In this document: positions 11,516-22,800 of the stretch, in pieces
Numbering within the stretch: position 1 is the first letter of the stretch
Layout of the letters: every line of letters starts with the position of its first letter
Origin: Platynereis dumerilii
Taxonomy: Eukaryota; Annelida; Polychaeta; Phyllodocida; Nereididae
Assembly: GCA_026936325.1 (NCBI GenBank)
Contig: JAPTHN010000143.1
Coordinates: 124,001-188,000 of the forward strand
DNA length: 64,000 nt
Direction: 5' to 3'
The notes under the pieces: generated by a model
Database searches by the model: none
What the model was told of the DNA's origin: nothing
What the model saw: only the letters and a program-made list of their open reading frames with translations
Made by a program: the position numbers and the translations under genes

Positions 11516-12299
11516 TAAATTAAGTTTTTGGATTTAATGTTTATGTTTTTGATTGTCACTTTCACTTTTTAAATTTGGCCTTCAATGCAATGAAAGACTT
11601 ATTGGAAAAATTATTTTGCCTTGAATTTTTTTCAAGCACATTTGAGACATATTGGACACAATTTCACAAAACTTCCACAATTCAAAAGGCATAATTTTCT
11701 TCACTGTGTTTCAAAATTGGTGAAACATAATATAAGTCTTGTTAAGAATTTAAAAATAAATAATATTTCGCCTTTTGCATATCTATTAGGCTGGCTTTCA
11801 AGTGACATCTTGTTTTTGTCTGTAAGAATAAGGTAAGGTCTCCTCTTTTTTTTGCACAATGTCAAATTTGATATAACAGGCCAGAGAATCAAAAGAAATG
11901 GTCAGTAATATGTTCATTGACTTTATAATCACTGCCATCAATTTGGTTGGGGGCAAAAAATTATATTCAAAGATGTTAGCAAGAAATACACTGTTTACAG
12001 CCAACTGTCAACATGCAAAACTGTCAGTTGGTGCCCAGGTTTTAAGATTGAAATTACCACTGTAAGGTATACAGAGGATTAAAGCCTTCTAGTCAGACTT
12101 CTCCACATGTTCTTGTTTTTAATTACTTTTAACTTGTTTATATGTTACACTGATATTTCACACTGATATTTTACAGTGATATTTTACATTTTTATCTATT
12201 TCGATCTGTGTATATTGTATCTTTCAATATTTTCCCATTTACGGGAGTTGAAACAAATAAGTAATAATAGTAATGATAAATTTGATTTTCAAAGCTTAC

Positions 12300-12416
12300 C
12301 TGAAGGTCTACCTGAAGTTCCGTTGAAGTTTCTACTCCTATGCTTTTCCCTAAGATTTTCACATTTAGCAAACCCAATAGCAGAATGCAGACACGGAATC
12401 CATGGAGACGTACCAT
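12300..12416 (-). CDS. MMP-type first exon, copy B (signal peptide)
   Basis: Thirty-nine codons begin MVRLHGFRVCILLLGLLNVK and end TELQVDLQ, followed by a GTAAGC donor. It is almost identical to copy A; differences cluster in the first six residues and at ISG to ILG. The open frame, start codon and donor are all preserved, so it could serve as an alternative first exon and promoter for the same downstream gene, or start a separate gene. No downstream MMP exon lies between it and copy A. Confidence 0.75.
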
Positions 12417-12448
12417 GATGAAGTGTGTATACGTATAATTATGCTCGG

Positions 12449-12456
12449 TTTAAATA
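12449..12456 (-). promoter_or_regulatory. possible TATA box upstream of MMP exon 1 copy B
   Basis: TATTTAAA on the minus strand, at the same distance from the start codon as in copy A. Conservation between the units may only reflect recent duplication. Confidence 0.3.
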
Positions 12457-13538
12457 GCTTGTCAAGCTAAATGTTATTCGTTGTAAACAACCAAGAATAT
12501 ATAAAACGTTGTATCTTGTATCTTGCTCCGAAAAGAAATCACGCATAGAAATAGTATATCACGCCTGGCAGTGATTTGTGAAGATGTTAAAAAATACGTT
12601 TGACATAAAAAAGTGTTTGCCATAAAAGTAATTGGAATAAATTTACGTCATTGCATGTTTTGATTATTTTTTAAAAGTTAAACATTTTACTGCTTTAGTG
12701 CATATTGGGACTGAGTCTCGGTTAACTGTTAACTTGCGCACAACTAGGTCAAATTATTTTGGCTTTATTGTGCATAATGATGTTTTTAGAAAATTTAGGA
12801 TGTAACACATCTTAATGCATCAACATCATCCTGGTAGCTATAGACACACATGTGAGGTATATGTGAGGCTATAATCCAGCCAACTATCATAAATAATCAG
12901 CGATGGAATCTTTGAGATATTCAAGTTTAACCAAAGGGGGACTTATTTTTGTTGAACTGTTTACATACACGGCAGATAGTATGAGTAATAAAACCACCCA
13001 AATATATTATAGGCTGTTTTGTTAAATTGTCCCCAAGATGTGACCAACCTGTCTCCGACGTACGAGAAAAAATTCAATCAAAATAAGATAAAAAATCTTT
13101 CATTGCATTGACGGCCTAATTTTGAAAGTGAAAATGACAATTACTTCAAAAATATTTTCAATCTGAAGTAATGATATCGCAAGATGTTTCAGATAGCTCT
13201 GCCTAAACATGGATGGAACTGATATTCCAGTAAAAAAGTTCCAGGTTGATATTGTGAAATCAATTTCTTAAATGACAGAGCATGAGTCTCACTACATAAA
13301 TTATCAACAGGTGGTGCTTGAAGTCAGGACCAATATTAATTCAACCATTGTGGCTATAGGCCTAATGAAGGTAGATTTATTGGGACTAGAAATAAGCACC
13401 ACCTATAGGAAATTTCTGGAATGAGACTTGCATTCTTAAAACAAAGTTGTGTCAAAATAACGACCTGAAATTTTTAACTGGAATATCAGTTCACTTCATG
13501 TTAGAACTGAGCTATCTGAAACATCCCGCGACATCATA

Positions 13539-13832
13539 CACTCTTAACAAAAGGTTTTATATGGAACCTTTATGAGTTCTACTGTTATAAATAAGGAACG
13601 CTAAAAGGTTCCAACAGCAAATAGAAACAACACTTCTAAAGGTAACCCAGCTGCACTGATCTCCCACAATGGAACCTCTTTCTCTCAAGTTGGGAGCATA
13701 GGGTTTCATCATAGGGCCTTCCCACCAGTATTGAACCTTTTCAATTCAGCTGAAACCTTTACAAAATTTTGGAACTTTTTTCGGCTATGGGTTCTTAAAA
13801 TATACCATCAAGAACCTTTTGGGTTAAGAGTG
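13539..13832 (+). mobile_element. MITE, CACTCTTAAC ends, TA-flanked (in unit B)
   Basis: The ends CACTCTTAACAAAAGGTT and AACCTTTTGGGTTAAGAGTG are flanked by TA. It is the duplicate of the copy at 11226-11515, carried along in the segmental duplication. Its termini are closer to the inferred consensus than those of unit A. Confidence 0.85.
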
Positions 13833-14381
13833 TAAATTCGGTTTTTGGATTTAATGTTTATGTTTTTGATTGTCACTTTCACTTTTTAAATTTGGCCTTC
13901 AATGCAATGAAAGACTTATTGGAATAATTATTTTGCCTTGAATTTTTTTCGAGCACATTTGAGACATATTGGACACAAAATTCAAAAGGCATAATTTTCT
14001 TCACTGTGTTTCAAAATTGGTGAAACATAATATAAGTCTTGTTAAGAATTTAAAAATAAATAATATTTCGCCTTTTGCATATCTATTAGGCTGGCTTTCA
14101 AGTGACATCTTTTTTTTTTTCTGTAAGAAAAAGGTAAGGTCTCCTATTTTTTTGGACAATGTCAAATTTGATATAACAGGCCAGAGAATCAAAAGAAATG
14201 GTCAGTAATATGTTCATTGACTTTATAATCACTGCCATCAATTTGGTTGGGGGCAAAAAATGTATTTGCAAAAATATTAGCAAAAAATATACTGTTTACA
14301 GCCAACTGTCAACATGCAAAACTGTCAGTTGGTGCCCAGGTTTTCAGCTTGAAATTACAACGGTAAGGTATACAGAGGATT

Positions 14382-14976
14382 AGACCCACCACAAATGGAA
14401 TAAAAAAACAATCTTATGGTAATAATAGTCACAGAAAACATTCAAACAAGTCATTGTATATGTTTTTATTTCAATTTTCCTTTTAACATGAAGTTACAGT
14501 ACGTATTTCAGACAAGAAATTTTGACAAAACAAAATGTGCCCTTTCTGGCTATGCTAAACAATAATCTCATTTCAGTTTAAGTAGACAGTGACACAAGTT
14601 GATTTAGATTTTGGAATGTACATGAAATTAAATTCTTTGCAGCCCAATTTCACCGATCGACTTTAAAATTAAAAACCTGGTCTAACTCCAGTTCTGAAGT
14701 TTACCACTTCCCGTTAGCACCGTGCAATAGGAACTAGGGTTTAAACCAAGTTTTACGTTTAACCAAAGTTTGAACTCTTTATGTGTAATTGGGCCTAGGA
14801 TTTTACAATATCACAGAAACTTTATTAACCTTTTACAATGGTCCATGCTTCATAAAATTTAACTTGTGATATGCATAAGTTACAGGAACACACCACAATG
14901 TTGTATTGTTTTTATATTTCATTAACCACCAGCTAGCAGGGCCCTTCACTAGGATCTTGTAAGCTGCCATGGTTTT
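14382..14976. other. no gene recognised
   Basis: AT-rich sequence between the duplication and a tandem array. Nothing recognisable. Confidence 0.4.
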
Positions 14977-15256
14977 TCCTGAGGCATATCCAGCTGTATT
15001 TCCTATATTCTTGAGGCATATCCAGCTGAATTTCCTATATTCTTGAGGCATATCCAGCTGCATTTCCTATATTCCTGAGGCATATCCAGCTGAATTTCCT
15101 ATATTCTTGAGGCATATCCAGCTGAATTTCCTATATTCTTGAGGCATATCCAGCTGAATTTCCTATATTCTTGAGGCATATCCAGATGAATTTCCAATAG
15201 TCCTGAGGCATATCCAGCTGAATTTCCTATATTCTTGAGGCATATCCAGCTGCATT
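14977..15256. repeat. 32-bp tandem repeat, about 9 copies
   Basis: The unit contains TTCCTATATTCTTGAGGCAT followed by ATCCAGCTGAA. Copies differ by single bases. It is non-coding; the short open frame over it is a by-product. Confidence 0.9.
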
Positions 15257-15889
15257 TAACTACAGCTGGCTACTCAAAAAAAATCCACATGGTTAAAGGT
15301 CTCTGATATCACTATGGGTACTTATGAACGCTGGACTACTGTTATAACAATTGCAGTTACCTCAAACATATTAAACCTACATGTACTCTTGACAATAGCA
15401 ATCCCGTAATGAGGCTTGTTAAAGCGAGGCATAGTATTGAAACCTCATGGTAACTTCCCGAGGAGTAAAATGGGTTAGCACCTGAAAAACGAGGGAAGAG
15501 AAAAATTAACAACACATTCAAGACAAAATAACATTGTTCTCAATAAAAATTGTATTTATAAATAGGCCTATGTAGTGATATGAATTTATACAGCACTAAT
15601 TTCAGTAAACTGCTCATCAGCACTTCTTTCAGATTTTCCTCAATTTTTTCCCAAAATTATATTTCTCCAAATTAGTTTTATTTCTGAGACTTTTTTTTCC
15701 AAATTATTTTCCAACTCTTTTTTAATGCAACACTTTTTTAATCCCTAATTTTTCTTTTCAAACTTTTTCGTAATTTTCTTTTTTTTCTAAACATTTCAAC
15801 CTTTTACCCAATTATTTTTCTAAACACCCGTTTTTCAGAATTTCTTTTCTTACATTTATGAAATTAAGCAAATATCAACATTGTCAATG
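15257..15889. other. no gene recognised
   Basis: Includes a T-rich, low-complexity stretch around 15620-15850. No coding or terminal-repeat signal. Confidence 0.4.
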
Positions 15890-17045
15890 AAAACCTCGAA
15901 AAAAGTTCAAATTGGTTACTCAGCTCTCAACTGGTTCAAGTCATACATCTCCGAAAGATCACATGCAGTCTGTCTTGATAAATGACCAAACATCAGAAAA
16001 GCTGTCGCTCAAATATGGTGTCACCCAAGGCTCAAAACTTGGTCCAGTCTTATTCAATTCTTACATTGCCCCAGTCAGTGAAGTCGCTTCTCAAAATCAA
16101 ATTGAGGATCAAAATTATGCTGATTATGAGAAGCTTATTCTATCATTCAAGACAACCTTCACAGATCAAGAAAATGCTATCAATAAAATGGAGAAATGCA
16201 TAATTGAAATCAGAAGATTTCTTCATTAAAACAAACTGTGCAACAATGGTGACACAACAGAACTTCTCATCATTGGCGCACCACACCAACTAAAGAAACT
16301 CCCAGGTTTCATCAATCAATTTTGAAAATGTCTCAATTCAAACAGCAGAAAATGTCAAGAACTTAGGCGTAACCTTCGACAAAAAAATTACAATGGAGAA
16401 ACAAGTTACCAAAATGTGCCAAAGCGCCTACTTTGATCTCCCAAACATCTCCAAACTTCGAAAATCCATGAAGAAAGATACAGTCAAAACTGCTGTAAAT
16501 GCTCTGGCCACACCTCACTTGGACTATGGAAATGGAATATTGTATGGAACAAACTTCAAGAGCCCAAAATTCTGCAGTACGTCTCATAGAAAAACTAAAA
16601 CAGCAAGATAGTGTGAAATCACACAGAAAGCAACTTCACTGGCTGCCTATTCCTGCAAGAATACAGTTTAAGCTGACAACAACAACCCGGAAGGCTTTAA
16701 ACAGCCAAGTACCTCTGTTCATAAAGCAACTGATCCAACTCAAACCAAGTCGAGACCATAACCTCAGAAGTGGCAGCTAGCTCCTATCAACAGAACCAGC
16801 TTCAAATGGCCAAAATAAATTTGCAGACTGAGCTTTTGCCTTTGCAGCACCAAAACTTCGGAACAAGTTACCAGATGACATTCACACCTCAAGGACAATT
16901 GAATGTTTTACGAAAAACCTAAAACCTCACTTGTTTAAAACATTCTACAAATAATCTATACACACACAAGTGCTTCTGAGCAGTGTACTGGAAGAGGTGC
17001 TATACAAATTAGGGCTACTATTCTTATTGCTATTATTACTACTCA
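15890..17045 (+). mobile_element. decayed CR1/L2-like LINE 3' fragment (reverse transcriptase)
   Basis: Conceptual translation in shifting frames gives ALNWFKSYISERSHAV, then KYGVTQGSKLGPVLF (RT motif, normally GVPQGSxLGP), then NYADYEKLIL where YADD is expected, so the catalytic aspartate pair is lost. Further on are ATPHLDYGNGILYG, QLHWLPIPARIQFK and APKLRNKLPD, the typical C-terminal tail of CR1/L2-type LINEs. The 3' end (GGTGCTATACAAATTAGGG, then ATTATTACT-rich sequence) also fits L2/CR1. The 5' part is missing and several frameshifts and stops are present, so it is an old, inactive copy. It lies downstream of the MMP gene on the opposite strand. Confidence 0.85.
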
Positions 17046-17577
17046 ATAAATTATCAGTAAACGATAGCAAGACAAAATACATGCTCTTCTACAATTTTGC
17101 AAAAGAAAAATCAATCCATTAAAATTACAATTTAAAGGTAGTAAGTCCGCCAATTCTATTTAAAATTAAACTTGCATTTATAGATCATAAACTGATAAAT
17201 TTTTAAGTATAGTATACACCTCCAGGCAACAGAATTGCATGTTTTCCATAATTAAGTGAGTTTCATTGATTGTAAGGCCTTAAATTACTTAAGGAGAGCC
17301 CTGCATTGCTTGATTTGTAAACAATACAGGACTTTTTCACGGCATGAAAAACTATTTGTTTTTATTTTTCAAGGAGATAAACTTCATATACTGCCATTAA
17401 AATAGCAGTTAGGGAAATTTTTCAACTGGAATGTGTTAAATATGACTAAAATCTATCCATAGACAGTAAATTAAATATGCGGACATACTACCTTTAAGAT
17501 CTGGGAATATCATCGTTTGATTTAAAAACACACATTTCGTATGTCTAGTATTGTCGCCGTTACTGTGAAATTAACAA
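17046..17577. other. no gene recognised; would hold the MMP 3' UTR
   Basis: No hemopexin-like exon or clear AATAAA on the minus strand was recognised here. If the MMP gene ends at 17578, its 3' untranslated region lies in this stretch. Confidence 0.35.
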
Positions 17578-17618
17578 TTATTTTCTATTCAGGGGAAACT
17601 CCAAGCCCCCCTGAAGAT
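17578..17618 (-). CDS. MMP possible terminal exon
   Basis: If the AG at 17619-17620 is used as acceptor, the phase-1 join reads DLQGGLEFPLNRK and then a TAA stop. The acceptor has a poor pyrimidine tract, so this exon is tentative. The alternative is a further exon not recognised here. Confidence 0.3.
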
Positions 17619-19770
17619 CTAATTGTTGCCCCATCAGACAATGACATGCTTGCTTGATTTGTAACACAGCGTAATACTTACCGTATGGAAATTGGATTCC
17701 ATTGACGTCGTCAGAGGTCAGCCCTGCATAATTTCTTCCCCTACTTAGGCTGGGGTACATGACTGCCGAAGCTTGCCCAGAATGGTCCAGCCCCAACGAA
17801 TGACCAATTTCATGCACTACCACAAACATTAAGTCAGAGGCTACAAAAAATAAAATTTAAATGCTAGAGTTAAATTCCGTAAATACAATATAACAGCTCC
17901 CCGGCTAAATGGAGAGGGGTAGGGGGTTTAATTAATATCAATGAATTTGGCTGAGTGGCGTATTTAGGGGGGGCATTGGTGTGGGCCATGGGCATGAGAG
18001 GGTATCCAATGAATCCCTTCATGCAAATACATTATAGGCCTACAAGCTGGACATTTCTGAAGTGTCAAAAGGTCTTTTTCGCATGGTAAGGTTTTTCTCT
18101 TCATGCCACAACATTACGTGTGATTTCGCACAATCGTTGTGTTTTTGGGAACCCGCTGCCATTTTCTACCATTGCTAAGTCAATGAAAGCTCGGATTCCT
18201 TGATCCAGATTATTCAGTAATGCATCCTAATGGCTAAGACTACGGATTTGTATTACCGAGTCTTAAATGAAATGTTGAGCATGGATTACCAACACTATAC
18301 GGATGATAGACGACTTTAATCTTCAGTTTCGGCCTGGCGAGGTCGGAAAAATGTGAAGAGCGTCGGCCAAACTTTGTCGGTTGAAATATTTTGACCACAG
18401 GTATGTCTCCTAAAACTGGCGAGATCCATGGGTTAGGTCCAGAAGTTGACTCGGTTGGGCTAGTCAAGTGTTGTCAGGCTAATTAAACTGTGTTTTGGTC
18501 TTCTGGACCTTGGAAAACCCGGCCCCATTGACAATGTGCAGGCCTGATGGCGGCAGGTGTTCCCGGAAATAGTTTTAATGTGCAAGGGTACGACGGACAG
18601 CTGAGAAAAGGAGAATTCCACTTAATGGCCGCTGTTGACAACATATCTATGTGCCACTTTACAAGATATCAAGGCCTCAAATAAAGTGTAAGTTCTTTGT
18701 TTGTTCAGGTTAGAGTAGACAAAAAACGAGTGCTTACAGAAAAGCTGTTGGTGGCCACCAATGACATCACAAAAAGCCCTATCAAACACATTGAAATAAG
18801 CTGTAGACTTATCATTGAGCAATTTGTGACCTCATTATGATAGATACTCAGTTGGTCACTCGTTTTGATAGCATTGCAAGTAAAGGCTATGACCTCATAA
18901 ATTACTTATGACTCATGAATAGAAAATAACATGGCATGGATAGGGTTATGACCTCACAAGGACACTTGAGTCAAATTCTGTCAATACTCGTATTTTCGTC
19001 TACTGTAACATGTATGACTTACCAAATGCGTTATATTGGCCCATAGTTGATATGTAGTATGCTTGGTTCATGTTAATATGCATATCCCCATCCAGTGGCA
19101 AGTTCCCAGGGTAAAAAGCATGGCCCAGGTCCATTGAGTCAAAAGGAGTGTTGTCGCCCCCGTTGTGATAACCGGCAGTGTTTGGTCTTATTAGAAAAAC
19201 AAAAGCAAAGTGTCAGTTAAGAAAAATATCGTTTTAGGTGAAATTGTCCAAAAGTTCTGTTCAGCTGGAGCACCAGAGATCGTATATTTTGCTATCTGAA
19301 AATTCCAATCATGTCAGGCTCTGTCTTTTTACATGGGGTGGTTGAGATATTCTTGTTTTGGTTTCGGTACATGCCGAAGCCCAACATACAAATGTTTACA
19401 CAATAAAAATTTATTTACAGGAATTCGCGTAGCACTAGACTTTTCGAGCCAAGAACCAAGCAATTTGGACTGTACGTGACGTATGGTAGAAAGCTACTCA
19501 TGTGTGCCTAATATCCAGTCATTTTTGTGCACACAAAGAAACTGTCAAAATAAAATCGTTTCTATCAGTTATTTGTTTAGTTTAGGAAGCCAAAACAATC
19601 GGGAATTATGAAATTTTGTATTAATTGTGCAAGTGTGGTAGAGCTTTTGAGAAAATTCCAATAAAAATTACATCCATATGGACGGACAGAAAATAAATAG
19701 AAATAGACAGAAATAGAAAATATGTAAAAATAGATAGATATAGAAATAGGTAGACAGACAGCTACACTGC

Positions 19771-19807
<37 letters not shown>

Positions 19808-22800
19808 TGATTGATTGATTGATTGATTGATTGAGTGATTGAGTGATTGAGTGACTGTAAGTAGATAGGTAGATAGGTAGATGGGTAGATTGATGGATTG
19901 ATTGAGTGACAGTAGGTAGATAGGTAGATAGGTAGATGGGTAATGGGTAGATGGGTAGATGGGTAGATATGTAGAAAGGTAGAAAGAAGATAAATTAATA
20001 GATTGAGAGATTTGTTGCTGTTGCTTATTCATTTATTTATTCATTGATTGATGGATTCGTTTTTGATAGTAAAAAAACGCGGTTTGATGTGAATAAAAAT
20101 GGGCTTGGTCAATCACTGCTGCTTACGCAAGGTGATAAGCAGGCCAGTCAAGCTCCTAATCCAAATGTGCATGTCATTATATCAATGACCAATTATGATC
20201 AACAACAGGATCAGAAACGAGTTTTTTTCTCACTTATACTTTGTCTTTGACACTTGGTTTGTCAGTTTGGTTGACAGCTTAATTTGCTTATATCTGTATA
20301 CAACAGCTGAAATTAATTATTGGAATGTACAGTGTTGCTACCACACGTCATGTAGAGATCCATATGTCATGTAAGAAATATTTCTATTTGCAATAACTCA
20401 TTTATTTTCCTGTCTTGAACCCTGTTCTTAGTGGTAATTGTTTCTAAAGTAGTGTGCCCTATTGACAGGGCAAAAATGATGAGATTTAACTTGATAGTTT
20501 TAGTCCAATTTCGAAAATACACATTTTGCTGAAAATCACATCAATGGAAATCAACAAGTCAACTTCAACGCGAATTCCTGTAACAAATCAGTTGATATTT
20601 TTGGACAACCCAAATAATCCAATTTCGTGAGTCCCTCATTCACCATGGTACCAGCCACAGGCATTGCAAGACTAGCCACAGGCGGGCAAGACTCTAGAGC
20701 TACAGGTGGGGCAAGACTAGCCACAGGTGGTGCGAGACTAGCCACAGGTGGGGCAAGACTAGCCACAGGTGGGGCAAAACTAGCCACAGGTGGTGCAAGA
20801 CTAGCCACAGGTGGGGCAAGACAAGCCACAGGTTGGGTAAAACTAGCAACAGGTGGGGCAAGACTAGCCACAGGTGGTGCAAGACTAGCCACAGGTGGGG
20901 CAATTGCCCCCTCCTTGCCCCACCCTGGCTATGCCACTGAGATACATAAATGAACCAGCCGCGTGAACAATTGCGCCCCTAGAGCTGTTAGTCAGAAACA
21001 AAAAACAAAAGTAACGACTTACATAACAAATCTAACGTCAATTTCAGCAGATCCAGACGTCTCTTCTATATTTATATTGGTGGGGTTGGCCCATTCCTGT
21101 GAAATTAGGAAGACATGACCAGTTTTACGACCATTGGTTGTACGAACATTAATTTTTGTACAGATTAAGTTACAATAAGACTTGTCGGTGGAAACTTTAA
21201 CAAATGATTAACCTAGACATTCTTGAACATATATATAATAATTATATGCACTGTTTGCAGTAAACCAAAATACTGACTGCACAGCATTTAAAATAACTTT
21301 TAAGAGCAGCTTGGAACCACCTCACTTTAGACCTGTCCAAAATGATGGCCATAAAATCATTTCCAACTGCAAAAATAATTTCAAACGGTTCACTTACAAA
21401 CACAGCTCTTGTCATCAATGTCCTGAGGTCATCGTGGTTGAATGGTCCTGAACTTTCAACCAATTTCCAACGAAGAGTTGACGCGAGCCATTTTCTATCT
21501 GTGTGGGAAACAAAAACAAAATAGATGAGAAAAGTTGAGTGAGTTTAGATTAGTTAAAATAAAATGAGCTGAGACAAGATAGGATAGGATCTAGGATAGA
21601 ATAAGAAAAGATGAGAAAAAATAAGATAAGATAAGATAAGATGAGATAAGATGAGATAAGATAAGATCAGATAAGATTAGATAAGATTAGATAAGATGAG
21701 ATGAGTAAAGATAAGATGAGATAAGTTAAGATGACAAAAGATAAGATAAGATGAGATAAGATGAGATGAGATAAGATAAGATAAGATGAGATGAGATAAG
21801 ATAAGATGAGATGAGATAAGATGAGATAAGATAAGATAAGATAAGATAAGATGAGATGAGGTATGATAAGATGAGATAAGATGAGATAAGATGAGATAAG
21901 ATGAGATAAGATAAGATAAGATGAGATAAGATGAGGTAAGATAAGATAAGATGAGATGAGATAAGATAAGATGAGATAAGATAAGATGAGATAAGATGAG
22001 ATAAGATAAGATAAGATGAGATAAGATGAGATAAGATGAGATAAGATAAGATGAGATAAGATGAGGTAAGATAAGATAAGATGAGATGAGATAAGATAAG
22101 ATGAGATAAGATAAGATGAGATAAGATGAGATAAGATAAGATAAGATGAGATAAGATGAGGTAAGATAAGATGAGGTAAGATAAGATAAGATGAGATAAG
22201 ATAAGATGAGATGAGAAAAGGGATGAGGTATGATAAGATGAGGTAAGATGAGATAAGATAAGATGAGATAAGATAAGATAAGATGAGATAAGATAAGATA
22301 AGATAAGATGAGATAAGACAAGATAATTAGTAGCTTGGCCATCAGGTTATGATTTGTGATCTAACTAAGTCAACCAAATTGGACTGAAGTCCCTCACATG
22401 GCGCCTAATCACACATAACTTACTAGGGCACTACACCGGTTCAATAAATACCGGCCTTACCGGTACAGTCTGGCCGGTTCCGGTACCGGTTTTCAAAGCA
22501 GCACTTTCAGTTCGGTTCAATGATGCCAAATTAAGCTAAAAAATCCATTTTATTGCCGAGATTTGACAGAAAATATCCATAGAATCATGAACTGGACTCG
22601 AGAAGATCGTCATCTTGAAGTCCGCTCTACTGCGAGATCAACTTTCCGGGACAAAATTCGGTTTTTCGGGAGGCGGATTCACTAAAATGTGGATCGGCCC
22701 AAATTTGCGGACCGACGGTATGAATCGTGTATTGATCAAGTGTATCGATAATACGCATCGTATCGAATGTTGGCTTTTGTTTGTTTGTTTGTGTTTTACG

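Larger units (their letters stand above)
10015..12080 (-). repeat. direct duplication, unit A (MMP exon 1 plus upstream region)
   Basis: The unit is repeated with high similarity at 12272-14381, separated by about 190 bp. It contains an MMP-type first exon, its upstream sequence, a CACTCTTAAC MITE and further non-coding sequence, all in the same order. The MITE is present at the same place in both units, so it inserted before the duplication. Confidence 0.9.
12272..14381 (-). repeat. direct duplication, unit B (MMP exon 1 plus upstream region)
   Basis: Second unit of the duplication described at 10015-12080. It differs by point changes and a few indels, for example about 35 bp more around 12940-12980 (GGGGACTTATTTTTGTTGAA), a stretch also found inverted near 32450-32490. 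The shared ending is GGTATACAGAGGATTA. Confidence 0.9.

Noticed and set aside
14833-15063. 76-codon minus-strand frame downstream of the MMP gene as a possible last MMP exon
   Set aside because: It mostly translates the 32-bp tandem repeat and shows no hemopexin pattern.
18240-18467. 75-codon minus-strand frame inside MMP intron 6 as an alternative exon
   Set aside because: No MMP similarity, and exons 6 and 7 join correctly without it.
19577-20032. 151-codon minus-strand frame rich in Ser, Tyr and Leu
   Set aside because: It is a GATA-type microsatellite translated. No domain.
20551-20953. Overlapping frames with ARLATGG or ASLAPPV repeats
   Set aside because: They follow from a 21-bp minisatellite on both strands.
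21677-22342. 221-codon minus-strand frame (SYLIL repeats)
   Set aside because: It is a translation of a pentanucleotide array inside an MMP intron.
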